NCBI GenBank assembly: GCA_030435675.1 | Contig: CM059621.1 | Span: forward strand, 17,422,001-17,486,000 | DNA: 64,000 bases | From: Steinernema hermaphroditum | Taxonomy: Eukaryota; Nematoda; Chromadorea; Rhabditida; Steinernematidae | Direction of reading: 5' to 3' | In this document: positions 35,181-44,488 of the stretch, in pieces | Numbering within the stretch: position 1 is the first letter of the stretch | Layout: every line of letters begins with the position of its first letter | The notes under the pieces: model-generated | What the model was told of the DNA's origin: nothing | The model's input: only the letters and a program-made list of their open reading frames with translations | Databases searched by the model: none | Translations under genes and position numbers: made by a program

Positions 35181-35600
35181 TTAGAAGCGTTCTGCTCGGA
35201 TACGGCGGGCAAGCTGTATGTCACGCGGCATAATGGTCACTCGCTTCGCATGGATGGCGCACAAGTTGGTGTCTTCGAAGATTCCAACGAGGTACGCTTC
35301 AGCGGCTTCCTGCAGAGCGAGAACGGCGGACGACTGGAAGCGCAAGTCGGTCTTGAAGTCCTGAGCGATTTCGCGGACGAGGCGCTGGAAGGGCAGCTTG
35401 CGGAGGAGCAGGTCCGTCGATTTCTGGTACTTGCGGATCTCGCGCAAGGCGATGGTTCCAGGACGGAAACGGCGCGGCTTCTTGATACCTCCGACTGGAG
35501 GAGGCGCAGTCTTGCGTGCAGCCTTCGTTGCCAGGTTCTTGCGCCCTGACTTGCCTCCAGTTTGCGGAGTCTTGTGAGCGCTTTGCTTGGTTCGAGCCAT
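35181..35600 (-). CDS. Divergent histone H3 variant
   Basis: A single-exon 139-aa H3, three residues longer than canonical. The globular core is nearly standard: [43 protein letters not shown]. It keeps Leu after SAV (SAVLALQEA), so it is not a CENP-A. The tail is altered. It reads [21 protein letters not shown]4 and K9 are kept, R8 becomes His, S10 becomes Thr and two residues are inserted before GGK. Around K27 it reads [12 protein letters not shown], with S28 to Thr and one inserted residue. Further core changes are R-for-K in MPRDIQ and Ala-Glu-Arg-Phe at the end. CTTTCAG lies two bases before the ATG, suggesting a 5' intron or trans-splicing, which is uncommon for replication-dependent histones. 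A histone stem-loop and AATAAA follow. Clearly histone H3; the role of the tail changes is inference. Confidence 0.93.
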   Translation of the reverse strand: MARTKQSAHKTPQTGGKSGRKNLATKAARKTAPPPVGGIKKPRRFRPGTIALREIRKYQKSTDLLLRKLPFQRLVREIAQDFKTDLRFQSSAVLALQEAAEAYLVGIFEDTNLCAIHAKRVTIMPRDIQLARRIRAERF

Positions 35601-36547
35601 TTCTGAAAGAAGGGAAAATAGTCACTTGCTCAAGCCATTGCTACGCGGTATGAAGCACACGGACATCAAGGAAGAATCTCCGCTTACACCAAGAATGCGC
35701 AGTACCTGGTTAGCGCCAAATGACACACAGCGACAACCGAAAATGGCAAAATTCGCCAGTAACCAATACGAAAATTCCCAATTGCCTGCGGTACCAACAG
35801 CTCTGGGCTAACATGATGTCGTGCATCGTATACGGTGGCATGCAATCGTTTCAGAACCAGTGGTGAAAACAAATGCGACTAGTAAACATCGATCAGTCTG
35901 GTTTTTTCACAAAAACAGACAAACGATCGAAAACGAACAAGAAGGAGACACCCCTCACATTCACTGCTGCGAGAAGACACCCCTTGATCGGTCTTCTTCG
36001 CATGTGCCTCAGAGTCTCTGCACTACGTGACACTAAAATATCCGGATAAATTGTTCAGATAACTTTCGATCAAATCGACAGGGATGAATCACGGTGTGTC
36101 ATGGAAACTGATGGAAACTGATGCTGATGGAAACGTTGGCGATATTCTGACCAGTCTCTGAGCGTCTAACAAATGGAAGTTTGGGCATATGACGGCTGAT
36201 TTGCTTCTCATGCTCCATTGCCGACAGACTTTTCGTTTCACTCTTTCCTTTTTTGCTCTGTCACCTGTGGCACACGATGGAGCATTCGAGAATATGATGC
36301 ATACTTAAACGTTGTCGGCAGCTGAATAGATTGACCCTGTATAACTGTTCCAAGATGGGTGGCAGATAGAAACCGCCTTTATACCGGTGGGATGTCAGTG
36401 CTGGCCATCGCATCCATGTAATCAAATGCATAGACAGCCAAGGCATATGGAAAAATAGCAAAATTACAATTTATCAATCACAGATGTGTGCAATTACAAC
36501 TAAACGGTTAAAACAAAACATTGAAAATTACAACACTCCCTTGGAAA
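35601..36547. other. Intergenic, no gene seen
   Basis: The upstream region of histone H3 and the 3' flank of the acidic-protein gene. No domain-bearing ORF. Confidence 0.5.
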
Positions 36548-37910
36548 TTAGGCACCGATCTCAACAGCTGCTTCCTGTTCGGCTGCTTCTTGCATATCAG
36601 AACCGCCCTGGCTTCCGTCGTTTTCCGAAACACCTGAAATGTTCACCCATAGCAACACTTTTCCGATAGACAGTTGATTACCTCCTGGCTGCTCGATGGT
36701 AGGCTTGAGGAAATTCTTTTGGACGCGCTCGAGGACTTCAGAACCGTAGTCCCTCAATGCCTTCATTTTCATCAGTACGTAGAAAAGTCCAGAAAGAATC
36801 TGCACAATGAAAAAGCTGTTGTTCGCAATCATTTCTCCAACTTCCGGGGAGTAGAGCCGAGCGGTACAGTGCACGGGACATCGGCCACTCTCACGCTTGC
36901 ATGGAGAGCTCTCATCTTCCGCCTCTGAAATTAACCAAATTCAACTGAATACTAGGGAGAGATAGCTGCTAACCAGTTGATTCAACTTTAGCAGAATGTT
37001 CTGAGTCTTCTCCACTTTGCTCGTTCTGAGGGGTCTCCGACTCCATCTGCACATCTACAGGGCGCAGATCCTTATCACCACTGCGCGGTTGCTCCTGGGT
37101 GGTAGCATCACCGCTTCCAACGTGCTTAGCTGCAACACACACATAAGAAGTTTACAAAGAATGCGCAAGAGCCTACTTTCGGCGGGAACTATAACATGAG
37201 AAGCGATAGGCTCCTCAGCTTTAGCTTCAGCAGTTTCCTGGATTTCATCACCTAAATGACGCAATTATTTTACAGCGGATGACGGACGAGATCACCCTGC
37301 TCGTTGTGCTTGGATTCTGGATCACTTTGCGCAGCAAAATCCATATTGGGCACAACAGTGAGTGCCTCCATAGTAGAATCGGGGCCATCCTGGGTAGCTA
37401 AACCTAAACAGCGGTTGTTAAGCTGCGGTTAAAACTGGGACAGGTAGGTACCATTTTGCTCCTTGGCAATATCGGACATGGGCTGTCCGTGGCTTTCCGT
37501 GCTTGTGTTATCGGCAGTGACTTCTTCACGGCCATCCATTTCAGCAACCTGAGCTTCGTGATCTAACAATAGCGAAGGTATCATAAAAACAATTGCATGA
37601 CATTGTTTACCTTCCACAGGCAGAGGAGCAGCTTCTTCCATGACCACTTCTGCAGATTTCTGGATTTCGTCCACTACAAAGACGATAAATGATTTTGGTA
37701 CAAAAACACTCCAAACAAACCGTGCGCATCCATCTTGACATCGGGTTTGAGTTGGCCATCGATATTGTCTGCAAAAGAAGAGTCATTTGACACCAGTGAA
37801 ATCAAAGATACTCCTACCTTCAACCGTGGAGATCTGTGGCTGGTTAAGAATCAAGTCTAGAACGAGAACGATAACAAAGGCTCAAAAAGAGGCACAAACT
37901 TACCAGACAT
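36548..37910 (-). CDS. Acidic, low-complexity protein built from small phase-1 exons
   Basis: Translation starts MSD at 37910 and continues through many exons of about 40-120 bp, separated by introns of about 40-50 bp, to TAA at 36548-36550. The joins I could read (after TCTG, GTTGAAG, GCACG, GTGGAAG, AAATG) are all phase 1. Most of the product is Glu/Asp/Gln/Ser/Ala-rich and likely disordered, with loosely repeated units (VDEIQKSAEVVMEEA and GDEIQETAEAKAEEP). A more ordered C-terminal exon (36690-36910) has RLYSPEVGEMIANNSFF, VQILSGLFYVLMKMKALRDY and SEVLERVQKNFLKP, which looks helical. I do not recognise a family. The modular same-phase exons resemble a gene grown by exon duplication. Confidence 0.65.
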
Positions 37911-38158
37911 GGTAGAACGTGAAATTTCCGATTTGCAAAAATCGATTCAACGTCGCAAAGACAGCGGCGACGAAGTCGAGCAAGGGCAAGCAATCCTAGA
38001 AAAATGCCTCTCGCTCGCAGGTGTTGTCGTACCAAGACCATCAACTTTCGAAAAACTACGATAGCGCACAGTTTGAAGTGAGCAACCAATCAAGCAAAAG
38101 AAATAACAAATACAGCTTTTATTCAGCTCACGTACACCCACAGCACATCAGACAACGC

Positions 38159-38542
38159 TTAAGGGTTGTACTCGATTGGGAGGTTCTTGCGGCGGACCAT
38201 TCCATCTCCCTGGAACCATTCGCGGCGGAACTGCTTGGCGGCTCCGTCGGGGGTGTTGGTCCATTCGATGGTGATGCGGTCGTTGTTGGTGTCCTCCTGT
38301 CCGTAGGCGAACGAGTCACACGAGACGGCCATGAGAGTGTTCTCCTTGGGGTCCAGAACTCCGCAGGGAGGGTCGACTCCGAGGCGCTTCATGTTGGTGG
38401 TCTTGATGGCCCATCCGATGCGGCGTCCTCCGGCGTTGGTGATCTTGATGTGGTAGGTGTGCTTGTCGTCGTACGGGGCGTTGAAGACGATCTTCGTGCC
38501 GGGCTGGGTGTTGATATCACCAGGGGGAACGGATTGAGCCAT
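38159..38542 (-). CDS. msp: Major sperm protein
   Basis: An intronless 127-aa protein, the exact family length, starting [15 protein letters not shown] and ending NLPIEYNP. Motifs: [45 protein letters not shown] and [17 protein letters not shown] polymerises to drive the crawling of nematode sperm and also signals oocyte maturation; it is confined to nematodes and sperm-specific. Codon use is highly biased, as expected for an abundant product. AGATCT occurs at about 38704, in the upstream region; a similar word has been reported in msp promoters, but I cannot confirm its role here. The gene is divergently paired with the forkhead-TBP ORF, their starts about 0.53 kb apart. Confidence 0.98.
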   Translation of the reverse strand: MAQSVPPGDINTQPGTKIVFNAPYDDKHTYHIKITNAGGRRIGWAIKTTNMKRLGVDPPCGVLDPKENTLMAVSCDSFAYGQEDTNNDRITIEWTNTPDGAAKQFRREWFQGDGMVRRKNLPIEYNP

Positions 38543-39069
38543 TGCTGCTGCTGCCTGCCCATTCTTCCGCTCTGATGTGCTTATATGGGGTAGCAAGCGG
38601 TCGAGTCTCATTAGGAGACGGAGAAAAGTGTTTCAGTCTGATTGTTCAGACAGTATTTGCGTCAACAGATGAGGAAAAGTCACGTTGCTATGCCCATGTC
38701 TACAGATCTGTCGGTGAGACTCACACCCGCAAAATACGACCGCTCTGTGCCACTGACCATAATCCTTGAGATTCCGTGGTCGTCTTCCAGAACCCAGACG
38801 TCAATCTCCCGAATCCACATCGATGACTCAGATTCACCGATTCATCGAAGAGTTGAATTCATAGACTCCGGCTCCTCCTCCCACAGTGGACCACACATTC
38901 CCTTCAAGAGCCCAGCATAGGGCATGAGTTACCGTAGTTCTCTCTGTCCGTCTGGGGTGGTCCCACCACACCGCTGCACCCATACAGTTGTCTCTGCAGG
39001 ACCCCGCCCCTCGTCCCCTCAGGCATCACTTTGCATTTCTGCAACCTACTGAGCGGTCGGTCTCTCAAC
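38543..39069. promoter_or_regulatory. Divergent promoter region between MSP and the forkhead-TBP gene
   Basis: A 527-bp region with no ORF of interest. It must hold promoter elements for the sperm protein (minus) and at least part of those for the fusion gene (plus). A CTTATATGG word lies about 40 bp upstream of the MSP start. Shared germline control is only an inference from the arrangement. Confidence 0.4.
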
Positions 39070-40713
39070 ATGCCTTCCGTCTCGAAATCCTCTGCCAGTG
39101 GTAAGTCTGCTAATGCTTCTTCTTCTGCTTCAGGCAGTCGCCAGAACCAGCTCGGACTCTCCTACGCCGGGATGATCGTCGTCGCCATGCGGAACTCGGA
39201 CACCCGGATCAACTCGCGCTTCTTCGACCGCGCTCTCACGATCAAGGACGTCTACGCCTTCCTGCAAGCCCACGTCGTCGCCATCCAGAAGCTCGACAAG
39301 AAGGAGTGGAACAAGACGCAGCGGGTGCTTCGGCACACTCTCTCGCAGACGACCTACTTCCAACGTTTCCAGATCGACGACGCCGGCACCGGAAGGATCG
39401 TCCCCAGCAAGCAGCAAGGAGCCGACAAAGGAGGACTGTGGACTCTTCATCCAGCCGAAGGTGAGTCGGAGGTTGCCGCCGAGAAAAGGATCAACAAGCT
39501 CTTCAAGGGAGAACACTGCGACGTCTTCGGGAAGCAGCTCGTTAACCGTCTCCTGCTCAACGACCTCCTCACCGGGAACCTCGGATGGAAGGACGCCGAG
39601 ATGAAACCTCTGGACTCTTCCGAAGCCAAGAGAAAAGTAAGTTCTTCTAATTATTCTTCTGTTCAGGTCTCGTCGCCGCCTCCCCCATCGATGCCCATCC
39701 AGCCTCTCCCAGTGCCCGCCTTCGAGATGCCGCTCCAGTACCAGCAGTTCCCGGCCTTCCAGATGCCTTCGACGTCAGACGCACTCCCGCCTCCAACCTT
39801 CAGAATCGAAGCTGCAGAGCCGAAGACGACCACCGAGCCGAAGAAGAAGTCGAAGCGCCCCATCGGACCCGTAGGAGAAGTCGCCTTCGTCAACGTCGTC
39901 GGAACCGCGGACATGCACCTCCCGAGAAAGCTGGAACTCCACAAGGTCGCCCCGCAGGTGCCGAACTCCGAGTACGACCAGCAGAAGCACAACTCGCTCC
40001 GGATGAAGATCAAGAACCCCGACGCCACGGCACTCGTCTTCAGCAGCGGAAAAATTGTCGTCACTGGACTCAAGTCAGTGGAGCAGTGCAGGGAGGCCGC
40101 CAGGAGAGTCGCCAAGATCTTCAAGAAGCTGGGGTTCGCTCCGAAGGGGATCGAGAAGGACTTCCGTATCACTAACGTCGTCGCCACTGTGGATCTCGGT
40201 TTCAAGGTGGATCTCTCCGCCTTCGCCAGTCGCCACGGCGGCCGGTGCACGTACGATCCGGAACTGTTCTCCGCTGCGACGTACGAACTCCGCGATGGGT
40301 CGCAGAAGCTGACGCTGAACGTCTTCAGCAACGGCAAAGTGAACATCGTCGGAGGGAAGTCGGAGCAGCAGGTCCTCGACGGCTTCGAGCGGATGCGTCC
40401 CCTCTTCGACGAATTCAACCCAGCGGTCGTCGTCAGCATCCCGGTCCAGTCGTCTCCAGCCGAAGCTTCTACGCCGCTTGCCGAGATCGAGCCGGAGTTC
40501 GAATTCGATCCAGCCACCTTCGACTTCGGTGAGGACCCGGAACCGCCTTTCTTCGTCTTTGATGATGAGCAGGAAGCGCCGCTCCCGCAGGACAACTTCT
40601 ACGAGCCGATCGCCATCTTCAGCAGGAGTTACCAGTTTCACGACAACTACGCCGACTTCACCGCCAGCTTCGAGCCGTGCCCGGACAACTTCAGCCCCTA
40701 TACATTCTATTGA
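39070..40713 (+). CDS. Forkhead-like domain fused to a TATA-binding-protein saddle
   Basis: One uninterrupted 547-codon ORF from ATG 39070 (MPSVSKSSAS; an in-frame ATG at 39031 would add 13 residues). Residues about 29-130 read as a forkhead winged helix: LSYAGMIVVAM (forkhead YSYAALIAMAI), ALTIKDVYAFLQ, LRHTLSQTTYF (forkhead IRHNLSLNDCF, with the Arg-His of recognition helix 3) and KGGLWTLHPAE (forkhead GKGSYWTLDP). A Pro/Met/Gln-rich linker follows (200-245), then a basic KKKSKR. Residues about 270-358 and 362-450 are the two TBP repeats: NSEYD, TALVFSSGKIVVTGLKS, EAARRVAKIFKKLGF; then FRITNVVATVDLGFKVDL, YDPELFSAATYEL, NVFSNGKVNIVGGKS. Three of the four DNA-kinking Phe positions are kept; the first (TBP RFAAVIMR) is KHNSLRMK here. 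The tail (470-547) is acidic and aromatic. Strong C/G third-position bias throughout. Two segments (39106-39138 and 39637-39666) look like in-frame mini-introns. Likely a nuclear DNA-binding factor; target and expression unknown. Confidence 0.9.
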   Translation: MPSVSKSSASGKSANASSSASGSRQNQLGLSYAGMIVVAMRNSDTRINSRFFDRALTIKDVYAFLQAHVVAIQKLDKKEWNKTQRVLRHTLSQTTYFQRFQIDDAGTGRIVPSKQQGADKGGLWTLHPAEGESEVAAEKRINKLFKGEHCDVFGKQLVNRLLLNDLLTGNLGWKDAEMKPLDSSEAKRKVSSSNYSSVQVSSPPPPSMPIQPLPVPAFEMPLQYQQFPAFQMPSTSDALPPPTFRIEAAEPKTTTEPKKKSKRPIGPVGEVAFVNVVGTADMHLPRKLELHKVAPQVPNSEYDQQKHNSLRMKIKNPDATALVFSSGKIVVTGLKSVEQCREAARRVAKIFKKLGFAPKGIEKDFRITNVVATVDLGFKVDLSAFASRHGGRCTYDPELFSAATYELRDGSQKLTLNVFSNGKVNIVGGKSEQQVLDGFERMRPLFDEFNPAVVVSIPVQSSPAEASTPLAEIEPEFEFDPATFDFGEDPEPPFFVFDDEQEAPLPQDNFYEPIAIFSRSYQFHDNYADFTASFEPCPDNFSPYTFY

Positions 40714-41150
40714 TGTGTTCGTATCCTTATTATTATTGCTGGTTGTCGTTGTTATTATATTATCGTGCTGGATAAATTCTTATAACCCCATTTAGTATTT
40801 TCTGTGGTCATCTTTTCGAAGGGGTCGGCTGGATTGCTATGTGCTTCTGGTTTCGCGTCGCCGAGGACGACGGTATGAGAGCGCAGTTGAGAACGCGAAC
40901 GATTTTGACCAATCTGAATTCGAGACGAATTATCTTTGAATGAAGAAGCGTGGTGAGACCCGACAGCGCAATGATCTTCAGCGCACCTCAGCAGCATCTA
41001 ATGTCAAGGTCAGAGTGGATGAGGAAAAAATTGTGCTTAGCGAGCCTTTTCTTTGAATCCTCTTGTCTGACAGATGCAATCATGGTAAATTGATTATCGT
41101 GCAAATGAAATACTCTTAGATATGTTTGCTCATTTATTCACTTTTCAGTT
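40714..41150. other. Intergenic between the fusion gene and OGDH
   Basis: AT-rich 3' flank with TTATTATTATT tracts. No gene seen. A TTTTCAG acceptor lies two bases before the OGDH start. Confidence 0.5.
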
Positions 41151-44100
41151 ATGCACCGTGTTTCCCTCTTCACGAGGTACGCTCTATCCCGACGATGCAT
41201 GCACTCATCCATCAGCGCAACCGTAAGAATTCATGCTCGATTGGTTGAGTTTCGTCTTGTCAATTTCAGAAGGAACCATTTATGAACGGAACCAGCTGCA
41301 GTTACGTCGAGCAAATGCACGACAGCTGGCGCGTTGATCCTTCGTCGGTCCACAAGAGTTGGGATGCGTACTTCCGCAACGTGGAAGCCGGTGCCGCTCC
41401 GGGTCAGGCATTTCAGGCTCCTCCGACAGCCATCGTTGGAGTTGCCGGAGCGGCGATGTCACCAGCTGTTGCGTCTCCGCAAGCTATCACGGATCATTTG
41501 AAGGTCCAGCTCCTGATCCGCAGCTATCAGACCCGCGGTCACAATATTGCCGACCTCGATCCGCTGGGAATCAACAGCGCTGATTTGGACGACACGGTGC
41601 CCCCAGAACTGGAACTTGGATTCTACGGACTTAGTGAGAAGGATCTTGACCGGGAATTTATCCTTCCTCCCACCACGTTCATTGCTGGTGATGACAAGTC
41701 GCTCACGCTTCGCGAAATTATAAAGCGCTTACAGGTAAAGTGGGGTTACGTATGATGCATGACTTCTCCTTTTTTCTTAGAACATCTACTGTACGCACAC
41801 CGGCGTGGAGTATATGCATCTTACGAACTACGAACAGCAAGAGTGGATTCGCAAACATTTTGAATGTCCTCGTGTCACCGAGTTGACCCACGATCAGAAG
41901 AAAACCCTTTTCAAGCGTCTGATCAGATCGACAAAATTCGAGGAGTTCCTCGCCAAGAAGTGGCCCAGTGAAAAGCGTTTTGGTCTTGAAGGGTGTGAGG
42001 TACTTATTCCGGCCATCAAGCAGGTTATCGATGCCTCGTCTGCTGGAGGTGTTGATTCCTTCGTCATCGGAATGCCACACCGTGGTCGACTGAACGTGCT
42101 GGCCAACGTCTGCCGTCAACCTCTGTCCACAATTCTGTCGCAATTCAGCACTCTGGAACCTGCCGATGAAGGATCGGGAGATGTTAAATATCATCTTGGT
42201 GTCTGCATCGAACGTCTTAACCGTCAGTCGCAAAGAAACTTGAAAATTGCTGTCGTCGCAAACCCGTCGCATCTCGAAGGTATAGGAATAAAGTCTAGGC
42301 TTATATGTAAATACCTGTTGCAGCTGTCGACCCAGTCGTCATGGGCAAAGTTCGCGCCGAAGCATTCTACGGAAACGACAAACAGTGTGACCGATCACTG
42401 GCCATCATCATGCACGGAGATGCAGCGTTTTCGGGACAAGGCGTTGTGATGGAAACGTTCAATCTTAACGACCTTCCTTCGTACACTGTCAATGGAGCCA
42501 TTCACATAGTCGTCAACAACCAGATTGGATTCACCACTGACCCACGCTCGTCACGGTCATCGCCTTACTGCACCGACGTTGGGCGTGTTGTCGGATGTCC
42601 TATCTTCCACGTGAACGTTGACAATCCAGAAGCTGTTATGCATGTTTGCAACGTTGCTGCCGACTGGCGAAAGACGTTCAAGAAGGACGTGATCATTGAT
42701 TTGGTTTGCTATCGTCGTCAAGGACACAATGAACTCGACGAGCCAATGTTCACCCAACCTTTGATGTACCAGCGCATTAAAGAAACCAAACCCGTCTTGG
42801 AGCAATACCGTAAGAAAATCATTGCCGAAGGCGTCGCCAACGAGCAATATGTCAAGGTTTGTTAATTTTGGGTGGCTTAAGACATGTCTGCATTAAAGGA
42901 TGAGCTTACCAAATATGGTCAAATTTTGGAGAACGCCTACGAAGATGCCCAGAAGGTCACATTCGTTCGACACCGTGACTGGCTGGACAGTCCTTGGGAT
43001 GACTTCTTCAAGAAACGAGACCCCCTTAACCTTCCATCCACCGGAATTAAGAAAAATGACATTCGCTTTATGATCGATAAATTCTCTTCTGTCCCCGAAG
43101 GTTTTAACCTCCATCGTGGTTTGGAACGTACACTCAAAGGCAGGAAATCACTTGTGGCAGATTTAATATACTGTGAACCGTTTAGGCCGTCGGCAGATGC
43201 TCCAGGATAATAGTCTTGACTGGTCCATCGGCGAGGCTCTCGCTTTCGGATCGCTCCTAAACGAAGGAACCCATGTCCGCCTCTCTGGACAGGACGTCGA
43301 ACGTGGCACATTCTCGCACCGCCACCATGTTCTTCACGACCAGAAGCTTGACCGGAAGGTCTACAACCCCCTCAATGACCTGTCACAGAATCAAGCTGAG
43401 TACACCGTTTGCAATTCGTCACTCTCGGAATACGCGGTTCTTGGATTTGAACTCGGCTATTCGATGGTCGACCCCAACTCGCTCGTCATTTGGGAAGCCC
43501 AATTCGGAGATTTTTCGAACACCGCTCAATGTATCATCGATCAGTTCGTCAGCTCCGGTCAGTCCAAGTGGATTCGCCAGAGTAGTCTTGTGATGCTCCT
43601 GCCGCACGGTTACGAAGGAATGGGCCCCGAACACAGCAGTGCCCGTCCTGAGCGATTCCTCCAAATGTGCAACGAGGACGACGAGATTGACGTTGACGTA
43701 AGGCCTTTCCCTGTCGGTTTTCCTAAAGTACCATTTAGAAGGCCGCTTTCGGGCCTACCTTCGAGGCTCAGCAGCTCCACGACACCAACTGGATTGTCGC
43801 CAATTGCACTACGCCTGCCAACATCTTCCACCTACTTCGCCGTCAAGTCACCATGCCTTTCCGCAAGCCAGCCATTGTCATGAGTCCCAAGTCGCTTCTT
43901 CGTCATCCGTTGGCGCGTTCCGGCATCGAAGACTTTCTCCCGGGAACCAGCTTCAAGCGCATCATTTCTGAATCTGGAGCGCCCGCTAAAAACCCTCAGA
44001 ATGTCGAACGTCTTATCTTCTGCACAGGTATGTGGCTCGTATTGCTTTGTATCTTTGTCAATATTCCTATTTTAGGCAAGGTGTACTACGAGCTTGTAGC

Positions 44101-44488
44101 CGCCAGAAAACACCTCGGCTTCGAAGACCGCGTCGCCATCGCCCGCGTTGAGCAGATTTCTCCCTTCCCCTACGATTTGATCCAGCAGGAATGCGCGCAC
44201 TATCCTTCGGCGAACTTGGTCTGGTCTCAAGAGGAACATAAGAATATGGGTGCCTGGGCATTCATCCAGCCACGTTTCAACTCACTGCTATCGAAGTACG
44301 CGTTGCTCTCGCTTTGACATCACTAATTTCCGAATTTTAGTCAGGGACGTGTAATCAAGTATGCCGGCCGTCTGCCCAGTGCGTCTCCCGCCACCGGAAA
44401 CAAGTACACCCACTTGCATGAACAGAAGGAATTATTGGCGCAGTCGATGAATGTTTGTAAGGACGATCTGGAGGGCTTCAAGGCCTAA
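41151..44488 (+). CDS. ogdh-1: 2-oxoglutarate dehydrogenase E1 component, mitochondrial
   Basis: The thiamine-diphosphate-dependent E1 subunit of the citric-acid-cycle 2-oxoglutarate dehydrogenase complex. Nine exons join in frame: 41151-41222, 41270-41734, 41781-42279, 42324-42856, 42899-43139, 43186-43697, 43739-44027, 44076-44295 and 44341-44488, giving 992 aa (human about 1023). The N-terminus is Arg/Ser-rich ([16 protein letters not shown]), a mitochondrial presequence. Then come [66 protein letters not shown] (ThDP/Mg region), [44 protein letters not shown] and [11 protein letters not shown]. Introns are 41-48 bp. The fifth intron begins GC and not GT. TTTTCAG sits two bases before the ATG, fitting trans-splicing. 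AATAAA lies at about 44542. Confidence 0.98.
43140..43185 (+). other. GC-AG intron in OGDH
   Basis: The join CTCAAAG / GCCGTCGGCAG is needed for the conserved [10 protein letters not shown]. The intron therefore starts GCAGGAAA and ends TTTAG. No in-frame GT donor restores the conserved reading. Confidence 0.8.

Noticed and set aside
35181..35600. CENP-A (centromeric H3) identity for the H3 variant
   Set aside because: The core is nearly canonical, with no long loop 1 or divergent alpha-2 helix; only the tail differs strongly.
39663..40595. 310-codon ORF on the minus strand opposite the fusion gene, plus others at 39130-39516 and 40075-40641
   Set aside because: Ser/Val/Arg-rich shadow of a strongly C/G-ending coding strand; no domain, and it overlaps conserved TBP codons.
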